The notes: a model not told the origin generated them from the letters alone. Shown: positions 29,366 through 38,950, numbered from the stretch's first letter. The stretch is 51,785 nucleotides of DNA from Bacillota bacterium (GCA_012521335.1 JAAYMM010000070.1:1-51785); one strand, 5' to 3'. Translations and numbers: made by a program.

Positions 29366-30706
29366 CCTCCGAGCAAGGCGCTGGGCCAATGTGGCCGCGG
29401 TCTATGCCTTTCTGCTCCTTTTGTCCATTGTGTTCATGGGGCCGTTCGTGTTCGCTTTCCTCTCCAGTCTAAAGGACAACCCCACAGAATGGCCGCCCAG
29501 CCTGCTCATTAACCAGCTGCGTCCAGTAAACTGGGGGGCCAGCTACCGCTTGGCCAAACAAGGGGGAGGAAACGGCTTCTTGGGCGGTATGGGGCCAGGA
29601 GGCAGTATAGAGTTTGAAGTGACCTACTGGACCCCTGAGGGTCAGGAACCAGCTCCTCCCGAGGTGGTTATCCCCCGGAGGGTTCAGGGGGCGCCGCCGC
29701 GGCGCTGGCCGTAGAGCATTGGGCAGCCGATTACGTACAGGTTGTGGATCTGGAGGAAGTGAAGCGTGAACCTGCGGAAGGAGGCTTGACCACCACCTAC
29801 CGTTTCCGGCTGGTGAACACGGGTGAGGTAGCTCTGGATCCTGTACCCATGGACCTGACTGTGCCCATGCGCCAGCAGTTTGTGTCCGCCACCCTGGCGC
29901 CCAACAGGATCGAACGGCTGGGCCGGGCCCAGAGTTGGAACAACGTGAGTGCTGGGCTTTTGCCCTACGTTTTTGGCAACTACGCCCGGGTGTTCCGGGA
30001 GAACTACAGCGCGAGCACGGGCAAGGGGCTATTTCTGCTCTGGATCCGCAACTCCTTTTTCCTGGCGGTGACCAGGGTGATCACTACGCTCATCTTTGCG
30101 TCCATGGCCGGTTACGCCTTAGCCCGTTTGAATTTCAGGGGCAAGCAGGGCATCTTTGCCTTCCTGCTCTTCTCCATGATGATTCCGCAGCAGGTAACCT
30201 TTATTTCCAACTATCTGGTGCTGCGGGACGGCATTTTCGGTCTGTCGCGCCTGTTTGGGGTGCCCACGCTGCTAAACACCTATGCTGGCCTGATCGTTTC
30301 CGGCTTGGTGGGAGCCAGTTCTGTCTTCATCATGAAGCAGTTCTTTGAGAGGCTGCCGGCCAGTCTCGAGGAGTCGGCCCGCATCGACGGTGCCAGCACC
30401 TACACGGTCTTCTTCAGGATCATGCTGCCTCTAGCTAAACCACCTCTAGGGGCCCTGACCATCCTCACCTTCCAGGGTGTGTGGAACGAGTTCTTCTGGC
30501 CGCTAGTGGTGATCACTTCACCAGCAGATAGGTTTCCCCTGACCATCGGCCTGCTTAACCTACAGCGGGCCTACGGGGCAGCTACCTTTGACTGGGGACC
30601 CATTTTGGCGGGCACCTTCATCTCGGCACTGCCTGTAATTATCCTATTCATCGCATTCCAGCAGTACTTCGTGGAAGGAATCAGTTTCTCAGGAACAAAA
30701 GGCTAG
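29358..30706 (+). pseudogene. carbohydrate ABC permease (MalG-like) interrupted by a frameshift; contains a large insert after TM1
   Basis: Frame 3 carries TM1 up to a stop at 29712; frame 2, open from 29639, carries the insert, the remaining TMs and the ESARIDGASTYTVFFRIMLPLAKP EAA loop; one missing nt would restore a single ~450-aa ORF. Confidence 0.7.
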
Positions 30707-30716
30707 GAGGAAAACT

Positions 30717-32996
30717 ATGAAGTTCGATTCCCGCTGGGATTTGGTAGAAGCAAAACTAAGCACAAATGCTGGACATTACGAAAGCCTGTTCACTCTAGCT
30801 AACGGTTACATGGGCACCCGCGGCGCCACAGAGGAAGCCTACAGAGAGAGGACACCAGGCACTTACCTTGCGGGCCTCTTTGATGCGGCGCCCCGAGAAG
30901 TGACGGAGCTTCCCAACCTCCCCGATTGGTTGAGCCTAGAGCTCATGCTCGGCGGGGAACGCTTTGACTTAACCACAGGAGAACTACTAGACTACTACCG
31001 CGTCCTCCATCTGCAAAAGGGGACGCTGGAGCGCTACGTGCGCTGGAGAAGCCCAGAGGGAAGGGTTACCGCGCTGCGTTTTTCCCGCTTTGTGTCGGTA
31101 GCCGATCACCATCTGGCTGGGATCCGCTGTGAAATCAACCCCGAGAACTACTCCGGTCCCATTCGCCTGGTTTCCCGCCTGGACGGCCAGGTGACCAACA
31201 GCGGCACTCAGCATTGCGCTCCTGTGGAAGCGTCCGTCTTTGCCGAGCGCAGCATCTATATGATCAGCGAAACCTATCAGCACAAGCATCTCGTGGTTCA
31301 ATGTGCCGGCCACCGGGTGGTGGGCCCTGTTCTGCGTGAAGGTTATGTGAACGGGCAGAGGCGAATCGACTACTGGGTGGAACTGCCAGCGGAGGCGGGA
31401 CGCAGCTTGGTGTTGGAAAAGCTGGTCACCACCTACAGCTCGCGTGATCTGGAGCTGGAGGATACCCAAAAGAGTCAGGAAATGCTCTTAGCGGTTGCTG
31501 CCGCGAACAACCGCCGGGCCCAAGAGCGGGGCTTCAGCCCGGCCCTTGAGGAGCATGTTGCCGCCTGGCAGCGGCGCTGGGAGCAGGCGGATATTACCAT
31601 TTCTGGCCCGGATTTCGACCAGCTGGCCCTGCGCTTTGCCCTGTTCCATCTCATGCAGATGGCTTCCTGGCACGATCACCGGGTCAGCATTGCCGCCAAG
31701 GGCCTGAGCGGCGAAGGCTATCGGGGGCACGTGTTCTGGGATACGGAGATCTTTATCCAGCCGTTCTTCCTCCATGTCTTCCCAGAACTGGCCCGGCTGC
31801 AGCTGCGCTACCGCCACCATACCCTGCCCGGTGCGCTGCGCAAAGCCAAGGAGAACGGCTACGACGGGGCCATGTATCCTTGGGAAAGCGCGGATACGGG
31901 AGACGAAACCACTCCCCAGGTGGGGGCCATCGATTTTGCCACCAAAAAGCCCATCCCGATTCTCACGGGCCAATACCAGCAGCACATCACCGCGGACATA
32001 GCCTATGCCGTTGCCCGCTACCTTCAGGTCACAGGAGATCGGGAGTTCCTGGAACAGTGCGGAGCAGAGATTGTGCTCCTGGGGGCACGGTTCTGGGCCA
32101 GCCGGGTCGCCTACAACAGCGAGCAGGACTGCTACGAGATTAAGGCAGTCATGGGCCCTGACGAGTATAAGGAAATAGTGGACAACAACTACTACACCAA
32201 CATGCTGGTGCAGAAACACCTGCTCTTTGCGCAAGAAATCCTGGAAGAGCTCGCCCCAAGTGAGCTTCTGGACAAATGGGGCTTCTCCCCGGATGAAGGG
32301 GAGAAGTGGGCGGAGATTGCCCGCAAGCTGCGCTTGCCCAGGCAGGGAGAGCTCCTGGAGCAGTTCGACGGCTTTTTCAAGCTCAAGGAGATCGATGTGC
32401 TGAAGTACAGGGATACCCCGGGTGAGCTGCAGAAGCTGTACAGCTGGCGGGAAATCAACGAAGCCCAGGTGCTTAAGCAGGCTGATGTGGTCATGCTGCT
32501 GCACATGTTCCCAGGGGAGTTCACTCCTGGAGAAAAGCAGGCCAACTGGGAGTTCTATGAGCCCAGGACTATGCACGATTCGTCCCTGAGCGCAGCCATC
32601 CACAGCGCAGTGGCCAGTGACATGGGTCTAACCGCGGAGGCCTATCGCTACTTCGAAAAGGCCAGCCGCATCGATCTTGGCGATGGCCTGCAGAACAGCG
32701 CCCACGGCCTGCATGCCGCATCCCTGGGCGGCCTGTGGCAGGCTGCCGTCCACGGGTTTGCCGGAGCGCGCATCGAGGATGGGACGCTGCACGTGAACCC
32801 ACGGCTGCCTGAGGTCTGGTCAGAGATGCGTTTCAGGCTGCAGGTGAGGGATCTGCTCGTGGAGGTACACATCTCTCGGCAGCAGGTAAGCATCACTCCC
32901 GTGTCTGGTACAGGGAGCCTAGAGGTCCAGGTGGGGTCCCAAGTCCAGACCTTGAGCCTAGACAGCGGTATGCTGATCGTGAGCTATGCCGCCTAG
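30717..32996 (+). CDS. glycoside hydrolase family 65 disaccharide phosphorylase (maltose/kojibiose/nigerose/trehalose type unresolved)
   Basis: NGYMGTRGATEE, GHVFWDTEIFIQPFF, GPDEYKEIVDNNYYTNM, HAASLGGLWQAAVHGFAG. Confidence 0.9.
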   Translation: MKFDSRWDLVEAKLSTNAGHYESLFTLANGYMGTRGATEEAYRERTPGTYLAGLFDAAPREVTELPNLPDWLSLELMLGGERFDLTTGELLDYYRVLHLQKGTLERYVRWRSPEGRVTALRFSRFVSVADHHLAGIRCEINPENYSGPIRLVSRLDGQVTNSGTQHCAPVEASVFAERSIYMISETYQHKHLVVQCAGHRVVGPVLREGYVNGQRRIDYWVELPAEAGRSLVLEKLVTTYSSRDLELEDTQKSQEMLLAVAAANNRRAQERGFSPALEEHVAAWQRRWEQADITISGPDFDQLALRFALFHLMQMASWHDHRVSIAAKGLSGEGYRGHVFWDTEIFIQPFFLHVFPELARLQLRYRHHTLPGALRKAKENGYDGAMYPWESADTGDETTPQVGAIDFATKKPIPILTGQYQQHITADIAYAVARYLQVTGDREFLEQCGAEIVLLGARFWASRVAYNSEQDCYEIKAVMGPDEYKEIVDNNYYTNMLVQKHLLFAQEILEELAPSELLDKWGFSPDEGEKWAEIARKLRLPRQGELLEQFDGFFKLKEIDVLKYRDTPGELQKLYSWREINEAQVLKQADVVMLLHMFPGEFTPGEKQANWEFYEPRTMHDSSLSAAIHSAVASDMGLTAEAYRYFEKASRIDLGDGLQNSAHGLHAASLGGLWQAAVHGFAGARIEDGTLHVNPRLPEVWSEMRFRLQVRDLLVEVHISRQQVSITPVSGTGSLEVQVGSQVQTLSLDSGMLIVSYAA

Positions 32997-33011
32997 ATGA
33001 AGCTGCAAAGC

Positions 33012-33044
33012 CGCCCACAGCCTGCCAGAGTTGGGCGGTTTTGA
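33012..33044 (+). terminator. intrinsic terminator after the GH65 gene
   Basis: CCGCCCA ... TGGGCGGTTTT. Confidence 0.65.
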
Positions 33045-33069
33045 CTTTTCTGCCAGAACGTTGTATAAT
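33041..33069 (+). promoter_or_regulatory. sigma70-type promoter (TTGACT - 17 nt - TATAAT)
   Basis: -35 33041-33046, -10 33064-33069, 17-nt spacer. Confidence 0.85.
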
Positions 33070-33130
33070 GTTAACCACATTCGAGCTGGTGTTGATCAGC
33101 GGCACTTGCAGTACAGAGGTGTGCGGTTAG

Positions 33131-33172
33131 GTGGGGTGGTGGGCATGGTGTTGTCCATCACCCTGCTTTTTT
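33131..33172 (+). terminator. intrinsic terminator inside the leader of the aminomutase gene (candidate attenuator)
   Basis: GTGGGGTGGTGG / CCATCACCCTGC 12-bp stem with G.U pairs, directly followed by TTTTTT. Confidence 0.7.
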
Positions 33173-33233
33173 GCACCCAAAATGCAGAAAAACTACTTTC
33201 GGGGTTCGCTGGAACCTACGGAAAGGAGATGAC

Positions 33234-34490
33234 ATGAAAAAGAGAGAGATAGCACTGAGAAGAGCTCAGCAGCTCAAGGACGCGATCCAAGACTATTTGG
33301 CAGTGAAGGATTCCATTCCCCGCGGCATGGCCCCTGCACAGCGGAAGCAATACGCACAGCAGAAGGCCAAGATCCTAGAACTGCTAGGCGGAACGGAACA
33401 GGATTGGAATGACTATAAATGGCAGCTGAAAAACAGGATTTCTGATGTGGAAACGCTGCGCCAAATTATCAACCTAGAGGATGGGGAAATCGAGGCCATC
33501 CGAGAGGTGGAAAAGCAATTCCGCTGGGCGGTTTCCCCTTATTACCTGGCGCTTATCGATCCCGATGATCGCTATGACCCCGTCAAGCTGCAGGCCATAC
33601 CCACCGGGGCAGAGCTGGCCGGAGGAGGACAGCCCGACCCCATGGGGGAGGAATACACTAATCCCGCGGGGAGTATCACTAGGCGCTATCCCGACCGGGT
33701 GATCATCAATGTGACCAATCAGTGCGCCATGTACTGCCGCCACTGCCAGAGGCGCAGAAACATCGGCAGCAAGGATTTCCACACGACCCGGAAGAAGCTG
33801 GAGGAGTCCATCGCCTATATCCGGGCCAATCCCGAAATCAGAGACGTGTTGATCACCGGCGGCGATGCCTTAATGCTGTCTGATGCCACCCTAGATTGGC
33901 TCTTGGGAGAGCTTCACGCCATCCCCACCGTTGATTATGTGCGCATAGGCACCAGGGTACTGGTGACCATGCCCCAGCGCATTACAGATGAGCTAGTAGA
34001 GGTTCTCAAGAAGTATCCGCCGCTGTTCATCAACACCCAGTTCAATCATGCCAAAGAGATCACGCCTGAAGCAAAAGCGGCCTGCGATAAGCTGGTCAAC
34101 GCCGGCATACCCTTGGGCAACCAGGCGGTTTTGCTCAACGGGGTGAACAACGATAGGTATGTAATGCGCCTGCTGAACCAGGAGCTGTTGAAGCTGAGGG
34201 TGCGCCCGTACTACATCTTCCATGCCAAAGATGTGGTGGGCACCAAGCACTTCAACACGTCCATCGATGATGGAATTGAGATCATGGAATATCTTCGGGG
34301 CTACACGTCGGGCATGGCGATTCCCACCTATATCCTCAACGCGCCCAAGGGCCACGGCAAAACCCCCATCGGGCCGCAGTACCTTGTGTCCCGGGGCAAG
34401 CGTTCCATCAAGTTGAGGACTTGGGAAGGCAAGGTTTTCGATTACCCCAATGAGCCAACGGTGGATCTAAAGGACATTTTAGAGGGATAG
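33234..34490 (+). CDS. eam: glutamate 2,3-aminomutase (KamA-family radical SAM/PLP enzyme)
   Basis: CAMYCRHCQRRR radical SAM motif; YYIFHAKDVVGTKHF and PTYILNAPKGHGKTP carry Lys and Asn at the two positions that are Asp in lysine 2,3-aminomutase; ATG 33234 with AAAGGAG. Confidence 0.85.
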   Translation: MKKREIALRRAQQLKDAIQDYLAVKDSIPRGMAPAQRKQYAQQKAKILELLGGTEQDWNDYKWQLKNRISDVETLRQIINLEDGEIEAIREVEKQFRWAVSPYYLALIDPDDRYDPVKLQAIPTGAELAGGGQPDPMGEEYTNPAGSITRRYPDRVIINVTNQCAMYCRHCQRRRNIGSKDFHTTRKKLEESIAYIRANPEIRDVLITGGDALMLSDATLDWLLGELHAIPTVDYVRIGTRVLVTMPQRITDELVEVLKKYPPLFINTQFNHAKEITPEAKAACDKLVNAGIPLGNQAVLLNGVNNDRYVMRLLNQELLKLRVRPYYIFHAKDVVGTKHFNTSIDDGIEIMEYLRGYTSGMAIPTYILNAPKGHGKTPIGPQYLVSRGKRSIKLRTWEGKVFDYPNEPTVDLKDILEG

Positions 34491-34543
34491 CGAAGTAAGC
34501 CCGGGGATACCCGGGCTTACGTCTTTCAGGAAGGGGGGAGAAG

Positions 34544-35443
34544 ATGGGTAACGGTGCCAGTTATCTGGAGCTAACCGAGGCAGAGTGGCAGGAGAAGATC
34601 AAGCGAGCCCAAGCACATCTCAAAGAATGCAGGCTCTGCCCGCGGGAGTGCGCGGTGGACCGCACCACGGCCAAAGGAGTATGCCGGGCGGGAGCCCAGG
34701 CGGTTGTTGCCAGTTTTGGCCCCCACTTCGGTGAGGAAAGCGTACTGGTGGGGAGCTGGGGCTCAGGAACCATCTTTTTCGCCCACTGCAACCTGCGCTG
34801 CGTGTTCTGCCAAAATTATCAGCTGAGCTTGCTCGGCCAGGGCTCACCGGTGCACAGCGAGCAGTTGGCCACCATTATGCTCATTATTCAGGACCGCTAT
34901 CGCTGTCCCAACATCAACCTCGTTACGCCCATCCATTTCATACCCCAGATCCTGGAGGCCCTGTGGATTGCCGCCCAGCGCGGGCTGCACATCCCTCTGG
35001 TGTATAACTGCGGGGGTTATGAGCGTGTGGAAGTGCTGCGGATTCTGGAGGGGGTCGTGGATATCTATATGCCCGATCTCAAGTATGCATCTGCTGAGCA
35101 GGCTCACCGCTACTCCCAAGCAGCCGACTATTTCCAGCAGGCGCGCCTGGCGCTCAAGGAGATGGACCGCCAGGTGGGCGGTCTCAAGCTGAACCGGGCC
35201 GGGGTGGCCCAGCGGGGCCTGTTGATCCGCCATCTGCTGCTGCCAGGCGGCCTTGAGGACACCAAGCAGGTATTGGAGTTCATCGGGAGCGAGCTCTCCC
35301 CCGACTGCCTAGTCAACCTCATGGATCAGTATTACCCCTGCTACCAGGCCTCGGACTATCCAGAGCTGAGCAGAAGGGTGAGCAGGGAAGAGTTTCGGGC
35401 AGCCGCTGACTACGCGCAACAGTTAGGCCTGAGGTTGGCCTGA
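34544..35443 (+). CDS. radical SAM protein, PflA-like
   Basis: CRLCPRECAVDR N-terminal Cys cluster and CNLRCVFCQN (CX3CX2C) motif. Confidence 0.88.
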   Translation: MGNGASYLELTEAEWQEKIKRAQAHLKECRLCPRECAVDRTTAKGVCRAGAQAVVASFGPHFGEESVLVGSWGSGTIFFAHCNLRCVFCQNYQLSLLGQGSPVHSEQLATIMLIIQDRYRCPNINLVTPIHFIPQILEALWIAAQRGLHIPLVYNCGGYERVEVLRILEGVVDIYMPDLKYASAEQAHRYSQAADYFQQARLALKEMDRQVGGLKLNRAGVAQRGLLIRHLLLPGGLEDTKQVLEFIGSELSPDCLVNLMDQYYPCYQASDYPELSRRVSREEFRAAADYAQQLGLRLA

Positions 35444-35479
35444 TCAAGAGGAGCTGGAGTTTCCTCCAGCTCCTCTGCT

Positions 35480-36715
35480 TTAGTACAGCTTGTGGATAAA
35501 CAAGCCGCTGAGCAATTTGGGTTCGAACCAAGTCGACTTCGGCGGCATCACCTGGTTGCTGTCGGCCACCTCCAGGACTTCCTGGATGGACGTGGGGTAC
35601 ATGGAAAAAGCAACCTGCATATCTTCCTGCACTCGGCGCTCCAGTTCTTGGAGGCCGCGGATCCCGCCTACAAATTCGATGCGCTCATCGCGCCTGGGGT
35701 CTTCGATCTTGAGGATGGGAGCCAGAAGGTGGTCTTGCAGAACTGCCACATCCAGGCTCTTAACCGGGTCACCTGCGGGCACAATCCCTGCCCGGGGCGT
35801 CAGTTTGTACCACTGACCGGCGAGATACATACCGAAGGTTCCTTTTTCCTCCGGGGCATAGGGGGAGGAGGGAGCCTTTTCCACTACAAAGCGTTCGCCA
35901 ATCCGGGCCAAGAAGTCTTCTTGAGTTAATCCCGCCAGATCTTTGACCAGGCGGTTGTAGGGCCAGATTCTCAGGTCAGAAGCGGGGAAGATCACAGACA
36001 AGAAGTAGTTAAACTCAGCTTGGGGATCAGGGTTCTGCTGGCGCAGTTCCATACCCACTCGCACCGCAGCCGCGGAGCGGTGATGCCCGTCCGCGATGTA
36101 CAGGTGGGGGACGCCGGCAAAGAGGAACACGAGCTTCTGAATCGTCTCTGGGCAGTCTACGATCCAGCAGACATGATCCACATTATAGGCGCTGAACTGG
36201 TAGACTGGCTCGTGGGTTTCCACCCAGTCGTGGATGATCCTGCTGATCTCCTCCTGATCTCGGTAGGTCTGGAAGATGGGTCCTGTTTGGGCCTCTAGGG
36301 CTTTGATGTGGTCGATGCGGTCCTGCTCCTTATCGTGCCTGGTGAACTCATGTTTCTTGATGATGTCGCGGTTGTAATCATCAATCGATGTACAGGCCAC
36401 GAGCCCTGTCTGGGCCCTCCCATCCATGATCTGGCGGTAAATGTAGAAGCAGTCCTGGTCGTCTTGGATGAACTGCCCTTTGGCCAGCATTTCTTGGAAA
36501 ATCTCCCGTGCCTTGGCGTAGACTCTCGCATCATGTGGATCGGGGATCTCTGGGAAGTTGATCTCTGCTCGATCGATGCGCAGGAAGGAAAGCTCGTTTC
36601 CTTCCACCATGTCCTTCGCTTCCCTTGAGTTCATCACATCGTAGGGCAGAGCTGCGATCTGGGCTGCCAGCTTGCCGTTGGGCCGCACGGCCCGAAAGGG
36701 TTTGACAACAGCCAT
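35480..36715 (-). CDS. DUF1015 family protein
   Basis: VVKPFRAVRPNGKLAAQIAALPYDVMN N-terminus, YIADGHHRSAAAVRVG motif; adjacent to serA. Confidence 0.9.
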   Translation of the reverse strand: MAVVKPFRAVRPNGKLAAQIAALPYDVMNSREAKDMVEGNELSFLRIDRAEINFPEIPDPHDARVYAKAREIFQEMLAKGQFIQDDQDCFYIYRQIMDGRAQTGLVACTSIDDYNRDIIKKHEFTRHDKEQDRIDHIKALEAQTGPIFQTYRDQEEISRIIHDWVETHEPVYQFSAYNVDHVCWIVDCPETIQKLVFLFAGVPHLYIADGHHRSAAAVRVGMELRQQNPDPQAEFNYFLSVIFPASDLRIWPYNRLVKDLAGLTQEDFLARIGERFVVEKAPSSPYAPEEKGTFGMYLAGQWYKLTPRAGIVPAGDPVKSLDVAVLQDHLLAPILKIEDPRRDERIEFVGGIRGLQELERRVQEDMQVAFSMYPTSIQEVLEVADSNQVMPPKSTWFEPKLLSGLFIHKLY

Positions 36716-36735
36716 GGTTCAGCCTCCTTTAGTGC

Positions 36736-37665
36736 TTAGTTCACCCGGTTCTTCACGGGCCTGCCCAGCGCGCAGTTGAGGACTTCTTCCGCCACAACCT
36801 GCGCTACCTTGAGCTGTGCCTCTTTTGTGGAGGCGGCAATGTGGGGAGTGGCCGTTACCTGCTCCATCTGCATGAGCTCGTAGTTGGCCGGCGGCTCCTG
36901 CACAAAGACATCCAGGGCTGCTGCGGCCACATGACCGCTGTCCAGGAAGCGCTTGAGAGCCTCCTCGTCCACAATTCCGCCTCGGGCGGCGTTGATAATC
37001 ATCACTCCTGGCTTGGTCTTCTTGAGGTTCTCTTCGCCCAGCATCCCCTTGGTTTCTGCCGTGGCGGGGGTGTGCACCGTGATGATATCTGCCTTGGCCA
37101 GGATCTCTTCCAGGGTACTGGCTTGAGCTCCCGCTGCGGCCGCCTTTTCAGGTGTGATCGAGCGGCTGTAGGCCAGAACGTTCATCTCAAAAGCTTTGGC
37201 CCGTCTGGCCACTTCTTGGCCGATGCGGCCGAAACCGATCACACCGAGGGTTTTGCCGTATAACTCACTGCCCATGAACGCGGAGCGGTTCCACTCGCCC
37301 CGCCTGATAGAGGCGTTGGCCAGGCAGAGCTTGCGGACCATGGCCAGCATCAGCGCGAAGGTGTGCTCCGCGGTTGCAATGGTGTTGCCATCGGGGGCAT
37401 TGACCACCACAATGCCGCGCTCCGTGGCCGCGGGCACATCGATGTTGTCCACCCCTACTCCGGCGCGGCCGATGATCTTCAGCTGGGGCATTTTGCTCAT
37501 TACTTCAGCAGTTACTTTGGTAGCACTGCGTACCAGGAGAGCATGGTAGGAGTCCAGATCATCAACTTCGCTCACGTTCTTTTCCACCACAGTGATCTGA
37601 TCGCTCTCCAAAAGGGGCGCCAGTCCTTCTTTAGCGATTTTGTCCGAGACGAGCACACGGAACAT
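36736..37665 (-). CDS. serA: D-3-phosphoglycerate dehydrogenase (short form)
   Basis: GRAGVGVDNIDVPAATERGIVVVNAPDGNTIATAEH, GVIGFGRIGQEVARRA, NAARGGIVDEEAL; ATG 37665 has better SD spacing than 37671. Confidence 0.92.
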   Translation of the reverse strand: MFRVLVSDKIAKEGLAPLLESDQITVVEKNVSEVDDLDSYHALLVRSATKVTAEVMSKMPQLKIIGRAGVGVDNIDVPAATERGIVVVNAPDGNTIATAEHTFALMLAMVRKLCLANASIRRGEWNRSAFMGSELYGKTLGVIGFGRIGQEVARRAKAFEMNVLAYSRSITPEKAAAAGAQASTLEEILAKADIITVHTPATAETKGMLGEENLKKTKPGVMIINAARGGIVDEEALKRFLDSGHVAAAALDVFVQEPPANYELMQMEQVTATPHIAASTKEAQLKVAQVVAEEVLNCALGRPVKNRVN

Positions 37666-37788
37666 GGGCATTCTCCTTTACAGCAAGATTTTCCTAAGGT
37701 TTTACTATTATATCACATGTTGTTCAAAAACTGGAAGGGGCAGCGCGGTCCGGATGTAAACATAGTGTAAAGGCCGGCGGGTGATTAG

Positions 37789-37816
37789 TTGTCATTTTAT
37801 GAAATTATGGTAGTAT
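37789..37816 (+). promoter_or_regulatory. candidate sigma70 promoter for serC (TTGTCA - 16 nt - TAGTAT)
   Basis: Near-consensus hexamers upstream of ATG 37849. Confidence 0.6.
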
Positions 37817-37848
37817 GAAAGTAAACGTTGCAGGTTAGGAGGAGTGGC

Positions 37849-38931
37849 ATGAAAAGAGCTTACAACTTCAACGCTGGTCCGGCGGCATTGCCTTTCGAGG
37901 TGCTGCAGGAGGCCCAGGCGGAGCTGCTAGATTTCAGGGGTACCGGTATGTCCGTGATGGAGCTCAGTCACCGCAGCAAGGATTATGATGCGGTGCATGA
38001 AGAGGCCGGGCAGCTTCTGCGCAAGTTGATGGGTATTCCCGAAGACTACGAGGTCTTGTTCCTGCAGGGAGGAGCCAGCCTGCAGTTCGCAATGGTGCCC
38101 CTAAACCTTCTGAACGAAGGCCAGACAGCTAACTACATCCTCACCGGTTCCTGGTCCGAAAAAGCATTGGATGAAGCGGTCAAAGTGGGCAGCACTAAGA
38201 TCGGGGCCAGCACCAAAGAGGAAAAATACAGGCGCATTCCCGCCTTGAGCGAACTGGAGATCGACGGCGCTGAGGCCTATGTGCACATTACCTCCAACAA
38301 CACCATTTACGGCACCCAGTGGAAGGAGTTCCCTGATACTAAAGGGGTGCCCCTGGTTGCCGACATGTCCAGCGATATTCTCTCTCGGCCCGTTGAGGTG
38401 CGCCAGTTCGGTCTGATCTACGCCGGCGCCCAGAAGAACCTGGGGCCCTCAGGTGTGACCGTGGTGATCATCCGCAAAGATCTGCTCAGCAGGTCTAAAG
38501 GGGAGCTGCCCACCATGCTCAACTATAACACCCATGCCAAGAGCAGATCCCTGTACAACACTCCGCCCACCTTTGGCATCTACCTGTTGGGGAAAGTGCT
38601 GCGCTGGGTAGAAAGCCAAGGCGGTGTGGCCGCCATGGCGGAGCACAACGAGCTCAAAGCCAAGATCCTCTACGACGCCATAGACCAGAGCAATGGTTTC
38701 TACCGCGGGCATGCAGAACCGGCCAGCCGCTCGACCATGAACGTCACCTTCAATCTGGCCACAGAAGAGCTGGAGAAGGAGTTCCTGGCGGAAGCTAAGG
38801 AGGCTGGCTTTGTGGGTCTGGCGGGCCACCGCTCCATCGGCGGCTGCCGCGCTTCCATCTACAACGCGGTGCCCAGGGAAGCTTGTGAGGCTCTGCGTGA
38901 CTTCATGCTCGCTTTCAAAGCCAAACACTAA
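37849..38931 (+). CDS. serC: phosphoserine aminotransferase
   Basis: YNFNAGPAALPFEVL, GTGMSVMELSHRSKDYD, GGASLQFAMVPLNLL, AGAQKNLGPSGVTVVII. Confidence 0.95.
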   Translation: MKRAYNFNAGPAALPFEVLQEAQAELLDFRGTGMSVMELSHRSKDYDAVHEEAGQLLRKLMGIPEDYEVLFLQGGASLQFAMVPLNLLNEGQTANYILTGSWSEKALDEAVKVGSTKIGASTKEEKYRRIPALSELEIDGAEAYVHITSNNTIYGTQWKEFPDTKGVPLVADMSSDILSRPVEVRQFGLIYAGAQKNLGPSGVTVVIIRKDLLSRSKGELPTMLNYNTHAKSRSLYNTPPTFGIYLLGKVLRWVESQGGVAAMAEHNELKAKILYDAIDQSNGFYRGHAEPASRSTMNVTFNLATEELEKEFLAEAKEAGFVGLAGHRSIGGCRASIYNAVPREACEALRDFMLAFKAKH

Positions 38932-38950
38932 AGCGCTCAATCCAGAGAAA

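Noticed and set aside
31488-32603. 371-aa ORF antisense to the GH65 gene
   Set aside because: Shadow ORF; no recognisable motifs and fully contained in a strong CDS.
33121-33175. T-box riboswitch before the aminomutase gene
   Set aside because: GGGTGGTGG is superficially like the T-box AGGGTGGTACCGCG but lacks TACCGCG and the Stem I features; it is one arm of the terminator.
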